Shown here: piece by piece, positions 11,336-23,722 of the stretch
Layout: every line of letters starts with the position of its first letter
Numbering within the stretch: position 1 is the stretch's first letter
Source of the DNA: Thalassia testudinum
Taxonomy: Eukaryota > Streptophyta > Magnoliopsida > Alismatales > Hydrocharitaceae
Reading direction: 5' to 3'
Assembly (NCBI GenBank): GCA_037157565.1
Contig: JAZHRO010000054.1
Coordinates: 13,189,501-13,253,500, forward strand
Length of the DNA: 64,000 bases
Notes under the pieces: model-generated
Database searches by the model: none
The model's input: the letters and a program-made list of their open reading frames with translations, nothing else
What the model was told of the DNA's origin: nothing
Translations under genes and position numbers: made by a program

Positions 11336-11965
11336 TACATTATCTTTAGAATCACTTTACATGGGTACAATATCACTTTGCACCTTCAAATAAATTTTGC
11401 ACGGGTGCAAAGTAAGATTACATCGATGTAATCTTACTTTGAACTACTTTGCACTGATACAATCTTAGTTTGCACGAGTACAAAATAATATTACACCAAT
11501 ACAATTTTACTTTGAACTATCTTGTACCAGTGTAAAGTAAGATTACACCAATGCAAAATTAAATTACAAGTGTTTCTTCATCTATGACAAGTGATTTTAC
11601 GTTTGAAATGTGATTTTTCCACTTTAGGGTTTAGGGTTTAGTCTTTAGTATTTAGACTTTAGCTAAATTTTAAACCCTAAGGTGAAAAATCAACTTTCAA
11701 GTGAAAAATCACTTCTCATACGTGAAATCACTTTCCATAAACCTAAATCCTAAATCTTAAACTCATAGATCAAAAGCACTTTGTACTGATGCAAAATCAT
11801 TTTGGACATATGAAACTATCCTTGGAATAATTTTGCATCGATGCAAAATGAGATTGCACTAATGTAAAAACACTTTAGAATAATTCATCACTGATGCAAA
11901 ATCCTTTTGCACCGATGCAAAATTATCTAGCATAATTTATCACCCGTATGAAGTAGTTTATCATC
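11336..11965. repeat. Dispersed short repeat, core TTGCACCGATGCAAA
   Basis: A dozen or so degenerate copies of a roughly 15-20 base near-palindrome (variants of TTTGCACSRRTGCAAAGT and ATTACAYCRATGYAA) lie in both orientations. One copy at about 11827-11844 is a perfect palindrome (TTTTGCATCGATGCAAAA). Copies are interrupted by the hairpin at 11585-11735. There is no coding capacity. Confidence 0.6.
11585..11735. repeat. Imperfect inverted repeat (MITE-like hairpin) with TTTAGGG units
   Basis: The left arm ending at 11633 (TGATTTTTCCACTTTAGGGT and onward) is nearly the reverse complement of 11671-11692. The pairing continues outward, with AAGTGATTTTACG on the left against CGTGAAATCACTT on the right. 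The loop side carries two to three TTTAGGG units, like plant telomere repeats. No transposase is present and target duplications are not clear. Confidence 0.5.
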
Positions 11966-11969
11966 GATA

Positions 11970-13630
11970 TAAAGTTATTTATCAATTATGCATTTTAGAT
12001 TAAAATAGTATGATGATTTTTTTTAATGCGGTTGTCTCCACCACATAAAAAGCTTTAAATTATTTTGTTTCTTTACATTAAATATCAATTATCAAGTAGA
12101 TCCACATTCTTAACGCTGCGTGAAGTACGAAAATAGCACTCACAAATTTACCTACTTCACCTTTTGCATCAGTACCTGTATTTTCCTACTTTTTTGCTTA
12201 TTCATTCCAGTAAGGTTGGGTCAAGTCGATTTCAAGTTTAGACAAGGCAAATTGACATCTCTATCTATTTGGAGCTTCAGCTTCGTTGAGGGGTTGGGCA
12301 TACTCACACGAACCCTAGTCCAAGCAGGCAATTAGTTTCGGGTCAAGAAGACTTAGACCAATGCCATCTATCTAATAGCTGCAATCTTGGGCTGAGGCTG
12401 ACCTGAGAGCAAAAGACCACCTCTCTTTAAGGGCTTGGCTTGTCGGGTTGTATTCAGAGCGTTATTTGAGCCAACCTAAATAGTTTACTTAAATTGGTGG
12501 AAATGATTTCATTTAGGTTATGGGTTATGTCAAATCTAAATTATAAAATTTATATAAATTTTGAATTAATTTATGGATCAACATTTGTAACCGAACCACT
12601 CAAACACTCAAACCACTAAATCAGGTCATCCGTGGGTCAAATTTTATTCATCCATTAGATCCAAATTCAAATGCATTATTGAATTAATTTATAAATGATA
12701 TTAATATATTTTTTAAAAATATTCTATTTTATAAATATAGATGGTATTTAATTTTTTATAAGATCACTGAATAAGTTATTTGTTATTTTGTTGCAAAGTA
12801 TTTTCACAAAAGAAAAAAAAAAATCTTCCTTTCTTAACCACCATGCGTAAATGTTAGGTTTCACCTGACTCAAATTTAATAGAACTCAATTCAAAGCTAA
12901 TCTAATTTGGTTAGATCTTAGGTGATAATTTTATCAACCAAAATCAAATACAACCTAAACCTAATAATTAGAACCCATCCAAACCAATAAAACGCCCACC
13001 TTATATAACATATACGAAAGGAAAACCTGTGTGTATCAGCAGCATAATGCATCCACACATATATTACACCTCTATTCTCTTCGTATAAATACACGTATAT
13101 ACTCATTTCTTCTTTGAAACTATACATATGTGCTTACTTATGCAGACGATATCTGCACCCACATGCCAAAAAGGGCAAAGGCACACGGCCCCATGCCCAT
13201 CACTTGGGACCCCTTCTAATAAATCCATGCATGGTGCTCGGTAAATTAAAGGGTTGCCATGCAAGATAACTAATTGGGAATACCCAGAAAGGAGGGATAA
13301 ACGAGAATCCCATTTTCTATTCTGTTGAATTCCCCCGTTTTTTGTTATCAATATGTCACTTTAGCCCTGCCATTTCCCAATCCAAAGTCGTGAAGGGATG
13401 AGAGCTGCCATATTCATTTCTTTTAGCTTAATCTTCATATTTGTACGAGGGTTAATTACTATATCTAAAACCAAAAGAACCAAAGCCTACCTATTAGAAG
13501 TCTATGGCATATCCGGGTACTGAAGAAGCTACATTTCTGCTTACACTTGGACGGTTGAAATCTGATTCTCTCCTCTGAGAGATCCTAACTTCTACCCTCC
13601 AAACAGTTTATCACACTCTTCTATCAACTA
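11970..13630. other. AT-rich intergenic DNA
   Basis: No gene is supported. Short open frames here lack domains and coding composition. Confidence 0.5.
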
Positions 13631-13717
13631 GAAAGGTATGTGTCTCATAGCATCACTTACATGGGATGTACTTGGTATATATCGAGTACGTGTCCACGAC
13701 GAACGTGCTGTCGCCGT

Positions 13718-13746
13718 GCTCCTCCTCCTCCTCCTCCTCCTCCTCA
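13718..13746. repeat. (CTC)n / (TCC)n microsatellite
   Basis: Nine to ten CTC units, which create a polyproline or polyserine stretch in chance open frames. Confidence 0.85.
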
Positions 13747-13749
13747 ACT

Positions 13750-16150
13750 ACTGCAACTACATGCATGCACATACATAAAGCTGATGGCACAGAGAGGGGG
13801 ACAATTGGTTTGTCCAGAGGAGACAGAACCAATGAGGAAGAAAGGGAAGAGATTTGGGAGGGGGTATTTGAAGGAGGGGGAGAAGGAATCAGGGGGATAC
13901 AAGGAAGGAAAGGAGGGGCCCAAAATCACCCGAATGCAAGAGATTAGCATGTGATTGATTAAGGGATGGAGCAATTGGCTCTCGTCAGGGGGATGGATAT
14001 TTGACAGTCCGTTTGTTATGGGGCCGAAGCCTAAAAAGGAGAGTTTTGGGCATTTGTTTGGAGGGGGTCAGACAGACTTAGTAATATGGTTAGCAGTTAG
14101 AGGGGTCTGATTGCGCCAATTTTAGGCAAAAGTGGTGGCGGGAATATCAGCTCTCTGACAGCCAATGCCATCCTCACTGTCCTTATTGGGCAAAGACAGA
14201 CGCAGGTATTTGACTTTGGTTGACTACTTTTTGCCCTCTCTCCTTTTGTTGTGTGATGACATCAATAGCAAGTAAATGATTAGTCCCCTGAGCGATAAAT
14301 TTCAGATGATTGATGTTGTTGTCATAAGTGGGCTCGAGCCTGAGTTGGATCCAATGGGCTTATTAGACATATTGTATAAATGAACATTGAATTGCCATAT
14401 GGGAAGTGTAAGGATTTAGAAATTAAGCATGATAGGTACAAATTCCAGTCTTAATCGACATATGCCAGAAATTATCTCCTTTGTGTTAGAGTTAGCTACT
14501 GAGCAGTTTTGGCAGAACCCCAATTAATTTCTTCACTGTTGAAGTCTTTTTGGAGTCGTTCAATGAGGAAGAGAACCTTGTCAAACTACGTTCATGCTAC
14601 TTGTGTTGAGTGGTTTCACCATTTTCTTTTCTCTAATAGAAGTTAAAATTAACCACGAGCAACTTAGCTGCAATATCAGATCTTCAAAGAAAAAAGTTGT
14701 CATGGTAGCACGTCTGATGGCATCGACCTAATATAATGGAAGTTCGAATCGATGGCTTACTCGTAGGTCCCTAAAATGAAGGTGTATCTCTTCCCTCCGA
14801 TCAGGGTGTGTAGAACCTTATGGGATGAAGACAAAGAAAGCTCCTGAGCTACTCCTCTCAAGCCAATAATTTTAGCAAAGGAATCTCAGAGCCTAAGATT
14901 AGACTTTATGTTCCAAGCTGGGAAGGAGGACATCACCTCTGCATCTGGAACTCTCGTTCTAGGAGCAAAAAAAGAGCGAAACATAGGGCACATAGATCCA
15001 ACGCAGATCAGCTTCTCCAGCAGAACTCATCTGTAGGTACAAATAACATAAAAGAAACAAAACCAATGTTTATAAAAAAAAGAAAGAAAGAAGGAGAAGA
15101 GCAAGCTCAAAAAATTGGGACCAGAGTGGTCAACACTGACCATTAAATAATTTTCTTCTGCCTAAGTGCGGTTGGCAGATTTGAGGTCAACACAGATTTT
15201 GTCAGTAACTTTCTTCTTCGCTTGGCGGGTGCTACTTGCATTAGTGTGGCAGATTTGAAGGCTGTGTGACCAGGTTCAAGCTGAAGGTTTAAAAGCCTTC
15301 CAAGCTGGTTGGTTTTGATGCTATCGAGCTTGATTTGCGATCTGCACTTAATCACCTGTAGTTGATGACTACATTATTCACCCGAGAAGGGGTGCTCTAT
15401 TCAATTACGGCCTGTATTGACGTCTCATTAATTTTTGTCATGCTTTTGGGACTAATTTACGGGAGGGGATAAGAGAGCTGGACATGAACATCTTCAAACG
15501 GGGGCATTCTCCATTGGTGTTTACTTGGAACCTAAGTCGATCCCCTTAGGGTTAGTTTACAGAGGGAGACGGCTAACTCAGGTTAGCTTGTTCGCAACAT
15601 GAGATAACTCCTGTTTGTATTTACTTGAGAACGGGGGTTAATCCCTATTGGTATCTACTAAATGGGATTAGGAATGGGGTTATCCTGTGATGTGAAAGGA
15701 AGTTGTTTACGTGGAAGTGAGGATTAGAATGAGGGATAAGATGACAAAAGACATATTTATCCTTAAGATGGTAGATAAGTAAGTGTTTTTTTGTTAAAAT
15801 TAAATTAAGTTAATGTGAAAAGTTTAATGAGAAATTATTTTATATTAACAGGCTTAATTACATTTATATAATGTTCAAATATGCTTATCCAACCATAAAT
15901 TTCTTATGAATGTTAATTAATCATTACTATGATTAGTAGTAAATAATTATACATCATTAAGTAGTTAATTCTGAGATAGGGAGAGTAACAAGAAGCCTGA
16001 AATTTTCCAACAAACGCTTCCTTCCATAGTTTTACTACTTTGAATAATAGAGTTTTTATTTTAATTTTTTTCTCTCTCTTTCAAATCCTCATTTTATGTT
16101 TTTATGCTTTTGATTTTTTTTAAGATTTTCAAAGGATAATTGGGCAATGA
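13750..16150. other. Intergenic DNA without recognised genes
   Basis: A purine-rich stretch lies at 13,780-13,960, then moderately AT-rich sequence. At 14,703-14,751 there is a tRNA-like pair of Pol III box A and box B sequences (see findings). Around 15,400-15,780 a more GC-rich patch has no recognisable protein. Confidence 0.45.
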
Positions 16151-16159
16151 AGATGCGAA

Positions 16160-17299
16160 AAATGCAATAAAATTATGCCTAAGTGACCAGAACTAATTAA
16201 TCTTTCTAAGCTCATCCTAAGCAAGTATATCTAGGGTAATTAGAAAGATAGAAAGTGGGTGCACTAAGAACAAAATAAAAACTTGGAATCGAAGCACACA
16301 GCATAGATATTACTGAAAAGGCTTTTTGTATTACTGGAACATATAGAGTCACAACTAGATATTTACTTGGAATTAAAATCTAGCTCATACAAAAAGATGA
16401 AGAAGAATAAGAAGAAGAGAAATAAATAATCTAATGGAGCTTGAGAAGGGCTTCGCTCCAAGTACGACAGCCCCATACTTGTATAAGATCTTCTCTAGCC
16501 TTTTCTGCACTAATGATGATGTGCTCCTTCCTTCAAGTGCTCCTCCTTTCTAGCTCTCTCCTCAAGGTGGACGTCCACCCTAGCTTCTGTCCTCTTGCCT
16601 GGCCGTCCCCCTTGATGAAGAGCTCCTTAGCTTGGTCCAAGGAAGAAGGAAGAAGAAGAAGTCACCAAGGGAGCAAGGTAGCTCCCTTAATCTTCTACTC
16701 TTTTCTTCTTCCTTTGGACGACTCTGTAGTGGATATAGGTAGGGAATTAATGTAGCCAAGGGTAACTTTTTTTTGGTGGTAGGAAGAGGGTTTATATAGG
16801 ATGGAAAGAAGGGGGGTTGGCGTGAATTAATGGATGGCTAGGATAGGTGGCACCAACCTAAAGGAGTGTGGTGGTGGTGGTTGTTGGTGGTTGGCCACCC
16901 TTGGTGGACGGCAGTGGGTGGAGGGGTGTGTGGGTTTTGGCGCCAAGGGAGAGGGATTCTAGAAGGTGGTTTTTGGCACCAAAAAGGGCAGGTAGTTATA
17001 GGTGGTTTGGCACCACTTTTAAGGTGGCCTTTGGTGGTAGTTGCAGGGCTAAGGGATGTCTATACTTGTCACCACAAGAGGAAGGGTAGTGGAGGTGGTT
17101 TAAGTTAAGGAAGGTGGAGGCAGAAGTGGAGCTAAGTAGGGTAGGTGGTTGGCCATGGTAAAGGAGCTAGGTGGAGCTATGCTAAGCTAGCTTAGTTAGT
17201 AAATGAGCAGAGGAAGAGTTAGGGTTAAGCTGAGTGGAAGTAGACTTGAGCTATGTAGGGCTTCCTAAAACTGACTGCTGCTGAAGAAGAGGTGCCAGT
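16160..17299 (-). repeat. Unclassified LTR-like repeat interrupted by the nested retroelement (left part)
   Basis: G-rich, AGCT-rich noncoding sequence with a good minus-strand TATA box (CCTATATAAACCC, around 16,788-16,800). The sequence resumes at 50,485 after the 33 kb insertion, as shown by the CCAGT target duplication (17,295-17,299 and 50,485-50,489). It may be an old LTR, but its ends and family are not visible. Confidence 0.35.
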
Positions 17300-20067
17300 T
17301 GTTACAACCCGGTTCCCGAATCCCTACAAGACATGAGACCGAACCGACTCGACTGATCCCAAGACCCAGTCATCCAACGAGGAAGTAATCAAAAAGCAGT
17401 AAAATAAACCCCATTCACCATGCTAAGCAACTAACAGTAACAAAAGTACAGCAGTAAAGAAGTAAAATTACTACAGTACACACCACCACAACAGTAGAAA
17501 GTAAACAAGTACAGGAATATAATGTGCAGAATGAAAGAGTACAGAATCTAAAGGTACAAGAAGCTACTCACTACTACAAACGAGTACAAAAAGAGCTACA
17601 ACTACTGGGCCCAGCACCCTCTGCAGCCGTAGGCTCTGGCTGCTCAACACCTGGACCTGAAAGGGATTATGAGTACACAAAATCAGCGAACGCTGAGTAG
17701 AGTGACAACCAACTAACTAAAGCAGTAAAGGTGGATAGGTAGCTGTTGTTTTTCAATTTCTTTCTTTCTTTAACTAATTATTCTTTCTTTCACCACTTGG
17801 TTTATTTATCAGGTCTCTTTTTTGATCTCGAATGTTCCTCATGGGAACGATCTTGATTGCAGTCTTTTCCGAAGAGTAGAAGTAGCACGTGGTGCTATCC
17901 TGGTCGGGAGAGTCCCCCGTGGTGGTCCTACACCCAGTCAACCACCCCAAGGTCACGAGCACACGTAACGGTGACTATGGCACGCGCGATAAACACACGG
18001 GTAGCTACCCTGCACTGGCACGCTGTCAGTCGTTTCCGTTAGCGGGTGCACCCAAAGCACAACATGGAACTAGTATAGGGCATAACCCTCTTAGTAACAG
18101 GGGTCTCGCCCCTCCACAGTCCGCGCACCCTCGCCTGACTACCCTGGTTTGCCCAGTGGACCTAACAAGTCGGTGTAAGGCGGCTAACTGAACCTCAGGC
18201 CCCATTAGGTGGTTAGCTCTCTCCCTACACCAGTAGCTCTCCCCAGTACAGTGTATGCGAGGGCCAAGAAGTCGGTACAGAGTAGCCAATCCTAACCCCG
18301 GGTCCCAACCCAAGGGCGGCTAGCTCCGCTCTGCACTAAACAGGGGGACAGTCGCTCTCCTTGGTACTCCGTACTCAAGGGCCAGCTCACTTCCCCACTC
18401 ACATTCCCAGTTCCATTCCATTTATTTCCAGGAGCTCTACTCCGAATTCCTTACAGGGTTCATGCTCATATTTCTCAGGCCAAGCCATACCAGGTTTCAT
18501 CGTTCCTATTTCCATTCTCAGGTTATGCACATGCAATTTGTAACTCTATTTCATATTCAGTTTATTCACAGATAGCTTGTGTTTCCAACATTCACCTTTC
18601 CATTTCCAAATTATATACATGCAGCTCATATTACGTCATTTCACGGGTATGACAGAAAGGTTACATTCAACAGTTAGCTAACACAAGTACTATATATTTC
18701 GCAGGCAACTATTATTCATTTATAGGGAATTATTATCATTATATTTACTCATTCAAGACTGCAATTCATTTATTTAATACAGACAATCCAGTATTTCTAG
18801 TCCTAGGATTCATGCCATATCCTAGGTTCTAATCATTCATTCCACACATGCAATTAGGTTGTAATTAAATTAAGGGGAAGCCGCTCTACCAGTAAACCTA
18901 GGAGTAATGGGGGCTTGAACGGCAGGCTCACGTGCCTCAGCAAGCCCCGAACCCGCAACGGAATAAGGTCCTATCACAAGGATCGATCACAAGAGAATAC
19001 TCAGAACAGTATAGAAAGAATTCAACAAGTAGAGGAAATCATACGAGAAACATCGGTATCTTAATTGCGGAAATCGGACCTCAAACGGACACTAAACGGG
19101 TCAAAACAGGGATTCTGACTCAAATCAGACGTCTGGAACACCTTCCAGACGTCTTAAAAGAGTCCAGAGCCATACCTCAGTTCTGCGCTACTCCTCAAAC
19201 ATCTAGGAACTCCGCTGGACCGTCTGGACCCAGTTCCAGACGTCTGACCACCTCTCCGGATGTCTGGAAACGCTTCTCGTCGTCTGGTGCCTCGCCCAGA
19301 CGTCTGAAGTGCGTGGGAGGGTGTGTCCCGTGCCATCCCGAAGCAACACCTGCACGAATCAACCGAAATCTTATCAAAAAGGCAAGGAACAGTGTCTCGG
19401 CGGAGCGACCTACATGGCCGTATCCGCAAAGGAGACATACCTTCTCAAAGCCTCCTTCTCAGACGTCTGACACCACCTCCAAACGTCCGCACCGTCATCT
19501 GGCGGTCACTCTAGACATCTAATTCTGGGAAAACCCCAAAACCAGACCCTGCCTTCACCTTCTCGCGCCTCGCGTGGCCGTACCGCGCCCGCTCGCCTAC
19601 CGCTCCGGCTGCAGCAGTGTCGGGGAGGACCGCCCTGACGCACTCCTCTATCTTGCGCACACACCGACCGGCCGTGAGCTCACTGGCGAGCTCCCACACG
19701 AGCTTGCAGCTTACTCTCCTCTCCTTCTCACGCTGCTCCTCCTCTCCTCTCAGGCCACTCCTCTTCGCCTCTCGTCCCTCTGCTGCTCTCGCTGGAGTAA
19801 GGAGGGAAGTGGCTGGAAGTGGGGTGAAACGAGGGAGAGGAGGGGGGCTTATATAAGGGTGTGGGGCTAGGATTTTAGTAGGGGGCGGAAGGAGAGATAA
19901 AAAGAAAAACAAAGGGGGTACTGTCTACGCACAGCACACGCGCAGACGTGAGTTCGTACTCAAATTTTTCAATTTCCAGACGTCTGAGAAGGTGTCCAGA
20001 CGTCTGACCAAACGTTTGACCCAAATTCCAGTCGTCTTTAAAGGCTCAGACAACACGGGTCTTATCA
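17300..20067 (-). repeat. 3' LTR of the Tekay-type element
   Basis: Its ends are TGTTAC and TTATCA on the plus strand. It pairs with 47,686-50,484. A minus-strand TATA box (CTTATATAAG) lies at 19,848-19,857. Seven AGACGTCT palindromes lie between about 19,124 and 20,006. Confidence 0.92.
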
Positions 20068-20889
20068 TTATAACAAATTCAAAAGAAGTTTCGTCCCCGA
20101 AACTTGAGCTAGCTAGAGTGCGGAAAAAGAACAACATACGCATAACAAACTCAAAGAGGACCGAAACCGGTCCGAAAAGGCGTACCCTCAGAAAGCTTCG
20201 GGTACTGCTCTCGCATCGCCGCCTCAGGCTCCTAGGTAGTCTCCTCGTACCTCCGAATCCTCCACAAGACCTTCACCAAGGGTACCTGCTTCCGTCTCAA
20301 ACTCCGAACGGCTCTGTCTAGTATCTGCACTGGTCGCTTGGGGTAGGTCAGGTCGTCACCCTCCTCGACACTCTCATGGCTCAGAACGTGACTGGGATCG
20401 GCGACGTGCTTCCGGAGGTTAGACACGTGGAACACGTCGTACACACCAGAAAGCTGGGGAGGAAGGGCAAGCCTGTAAGTAACGGGTCCAACCCACTCCA
20501 GGACCTCAAAGGGCCCCACAAACCTCGACGCGAGCTTTCCTTTCACCCTAAAACGCTGCAAGCCCTTCATGGGAGAAACGCGAAGGAAGACGTGATCCCC
20601 AACCGCAAACTGCACCTCTCCGTGCTTCCGATCGGCATAGCTCTTCTGTCTGCTCCTAACAGTGCGGAGTCGCCTGGGAATCTGCTCAATCACCTCCTTA
20701 CTCTGCCTGATCAGCCTGGGGCCAACCTCCTACTTGGTCCTCACCTCAACCCAACTCAAGGGTGCAGTACACCTCCGTCCGTACAGAGCCTTGTAGGGTG
20801 CCATGCCGATGCTCGTGTGATAGCTGTTATTATATGCAAACTCCGTCAAGGGCAAGTGCTCCTCCCAAGAGCCCCTCCAGTTCAGTACA
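20068..20889 (-). pseudogene. Integrase C-terminus and chromodomain-like region of the Tekay-type element
   Basis: On the minus strand from the insertion point at 20,889 the frame continues the integrase (LTEFAYNNSYHTSIGMAPY, then YGRRC), followed by the GPY/F-type region (FVGPFEVLEWVGPVTYRLAL and VFHVSNLRKH). It ends in a chromodomain-like segment (QILDR, VPLVKVLWR, YEETT) where the expected Trp codon is a TAG. A further stop lies near 20,732. The chromodomain is what assigns the element to the chromoviruses; it is thought to guide integration to heterochromatin. The stops show that the gene is dead. Confidence 0.85.
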
Positions 20890-23722
20890 TGAAGTCGGTT
20901 CGATTTGATGACCGGGTTTTAGTTTGTTATATCGTTGTAGTAAAGCCGGTTATTACCAACACTTCAAATATAAATTTTTTACTCGGAACATAAAAGAGTT
21001 CCCGAGGTCGAACTCAGGGAGCAAGTTGTATTCTAGAGATATACATGTTTCTTTTACAAAAAGAAAGAGAGAGGGAAAGAATTTGTTGTTTTCTCTTTGT
21101 TCTGCAGAGGGGATGCTCTTCTTTCTCTCTTTCTTTAGATCTCCTTCTTTCTCTCTGTGCTGCAGAGGTGATGCTCCTCTTCTGCAATGGTGATGCTCTT
21201 CTTCTTCTTCCTGCTGTTCCTGCTTTGGTGATGTTCTTCTTTCTTCAGAGCTCCTTGTTCTTCTTCTTCTTTGGCTTTCTGCCTTGACCTCTCTTCTTCT
21301 TCTTCTGCAATTGTGGTGACCCTTTCTCTTTTCCCTTTTCTTCTTTATGGCTGCAGAGCTTCTGCCTTCAGCTACTAAGTCTTCCTTTCTTCTTCTTCTG
21401 CTTTGGCCGTTGCTCTTCCTTCTTCTTCAGCCTGCCTTCTTTCCTGCTCTGGCTGCTGACCTTCCGTCGTCTGACCCGGTGCTTAGACGACTTAACTATG
21501 CATTTGCTACAGTGCAGCTCCTTCTTCTTCCGCGGGTCTTCTTCTTCGCCTGTGCCTGCACACTTCAGGGTTTTTCGTCAAGAGGCAAAACCTACTCTAC
21601 CCTCCCCCCCCCGCGTCTCTCTTTCTCTCTGAAACCACTCTTAGGAAAGCTCTCCCAGAGCTATCAGGTAATCGGGTTCGGGTCACACCCGGGTCCAGGC
21701 CCACCGGCGTGCGTGGTGGGCGAGGAGTGCAGGTCAGTCTAAGTCGGGTCGGGTCAGGTCCGCGGGGCGTGAGCGCGGACGAGACCGGGTAACCGGGCGG
21801 GTGTAAGGGGACCTCACCCCGTGTACTGAGGCAATAGGGCTAGTGCACGAAATCAATTTAAACAGTGGAACGGGTGTGAGGCTTACCGATGTGGGACTAA
21901 ACGCAGACCGTTCCTCGCGTGCGCCTGCTGGGAGACCGCGGCCTGGCTTCTGCAGCTGCGGCTTCTATTGGCATAGGTTGCTGGCTGGCTGCCTTCGCAA
22001 GACTCCCCGTACTCCGCAGCAGCTGGAGACCTGGAGTCCTCAAGCCTGGAGCGCGGGAGAAGCTGCTTCAATGTGCGCTAATGGCGGTCGAACCTCAAGA
22101 CCTGTCGGACACGAATATGGCCTCGTGGCCTAATCAAACCACTGGGGAACCTTCGCCGTGGCACGGCGAAGGTGAGGAGCTGCGCGGCAGGCCGCAAGGA
22201 AGTGTCTGGCGGCAGCCCTGGGTCGGACTGCAACCGGAGGAATGGGTTTGTTCGGGGGAGTGTTACGGAGGTGTGGAGTGGCAGTGGAGGGGTGGGGGGT
22301 GCTCAGTGTGATGAGGCGGAGGTTCGGTGAGGGTCGGCGAGCCGTGTGGGTTGCTGAGGTGATGGGAGCGGTTCGCCGGAGGGTGGTCGGAGGCGAAGGG
22401 GGTGAAGGTGGTCAGGGTCGGTAGAGGGCTTAATTGAATAAATTGAAAGCGGGGAAAGAAAGAGGAGGAGAAGGGGAGTAGCTCTAGCTTACTTGCAGGG
22501 ACGAAGGGGGAGGAACAGGGCGACAGTCGTATCGACTGTCGCCGGAGAAGACGATGCTCAGGGAAAGGGGCGGCGGCGAGCAGAGAGCCGGAGAGGCGCC
22601 AGCTGGGTGCGGCGTGGCGCGGGAAGAGCGGGGGAGGAAGTCTCTGCTGCTGGTATTGCGGCAGAGCGAAGAGGTGGAGGGGGAGGAAACCGCCGGAGCT
22701 GGTGAGCGTCTGCCGGAGAAAGAAGAGAAGAAAGTTGGGGATTTTCTCCGTCAGATCCAGGCTCCCCTGGTCGGTGGAGCAGCGGGGGGTATTTATAGGG
22801 AGCAAACAGGGAGGAAGGCGGAGGGAGACGACGTGTCTCCCTCGCCGGAGGATGGTCGGAAACAAGAACCCATACCGTCCGTGCATTCGCACGGCCGGTA
22901 TGGTGGGCTACAACGACCAGGGGGGTGTCCCTGCGACGGCTGACGACGCAGGGCACCCCCGGTTTACTTGCCAGGTCCCTCACCTCACCCTGCGCGGCGC
23001 CATGCTCCGCGCAAGGTCGCCGGAGCATGGTGCTGGCAGGTTTTGCAGGAGGGACCTGATTGCAAAGAACGAAGGAGAGTTAGGGGCCAAAATGCGAGGG
23101 TTCAAAAGTTGAGGGCCAAAGAGTAAATATATGAGGACCAAAGTGTAAAGTCGGTCAAGGAGGTTTCTTCTTAGGCTCAAGTTTTTATACATGACTAATT
23201 AGGACCTAAGGAATCTGATGGTGAATTTCATTTTCATATTAAACCTTGTTTGACCGGTCAATTTGCGCAAAAACCCAAATTAAGTTATTAATTGGGCATG
23301 GTTCTCAATGTAGGTCAAAATTGGTTCTAAAGGCCAAATTGAAGGTTCTAAACCCTAGAGATTATTTTTCTATGAATTTTAGAGGGTTTATTCTATTTTT
23401 ACTTTGCCTCGAACCTTGTGAATTGAAGTGGGTTATTTTAGGGTTACAGATTATCATTTGGTTCCTTGGAAGTGCTGTAGCCCTTGCTAGATCATTTCAT
23501 CCCACTTTTATTCTTATTAAGCTGCTTTGACCTATGTTTGGGCCCTGAATTACCCTGTATGCAGATTATACTGGTGAAATTGCATTTTTACCCCTTATGA
23601 CTTGTTTTCTTCTCAAACTCAGAATTCTCTGAGTTAAGCCTTTCCTTGAGATATGTAGGAGCTTTTATCCTTTGTATTAGGTCAAAATGAGCTAGTTATG
23701 GCTCATGATGAGGTTCTCATCA
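20890..23722 (-). repeat. 3' LTR of the non-autonomous element
   Basis: Plus-strand ends are TGAAGTCGG and GGTTCTCATCA. A minus-strand TATA box (TATAAATA) lies at 22,790-22,797. The part at 21,050-21,450 is rich in CTT, and the part at 21,650-23,100 is GC-rich and gives many chance ORFs, none of them genes. Confidence 0.95.

Noticed and set aside
13640..13974. Overlapping ORFs of 76-104 codons with polyproline or polyserine
   Set aside because: They arise from the (CTC)n microsatellite and purine-rich DNA. No domain or coding bias.
15400..15780. Possible MITE or hAT fragment
   Set aside because: No terminal inverted repeats or target duplication could be identified by eye.
21347..23112. Many ORFs of 60-209 codons on both strands, repeated at 28,682-30,448
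   Set aside because: They lie inside the two LTR copies of the non-autonomous element. They are chance frames in GC-rich or CTT-rich LTR sequence without domains.
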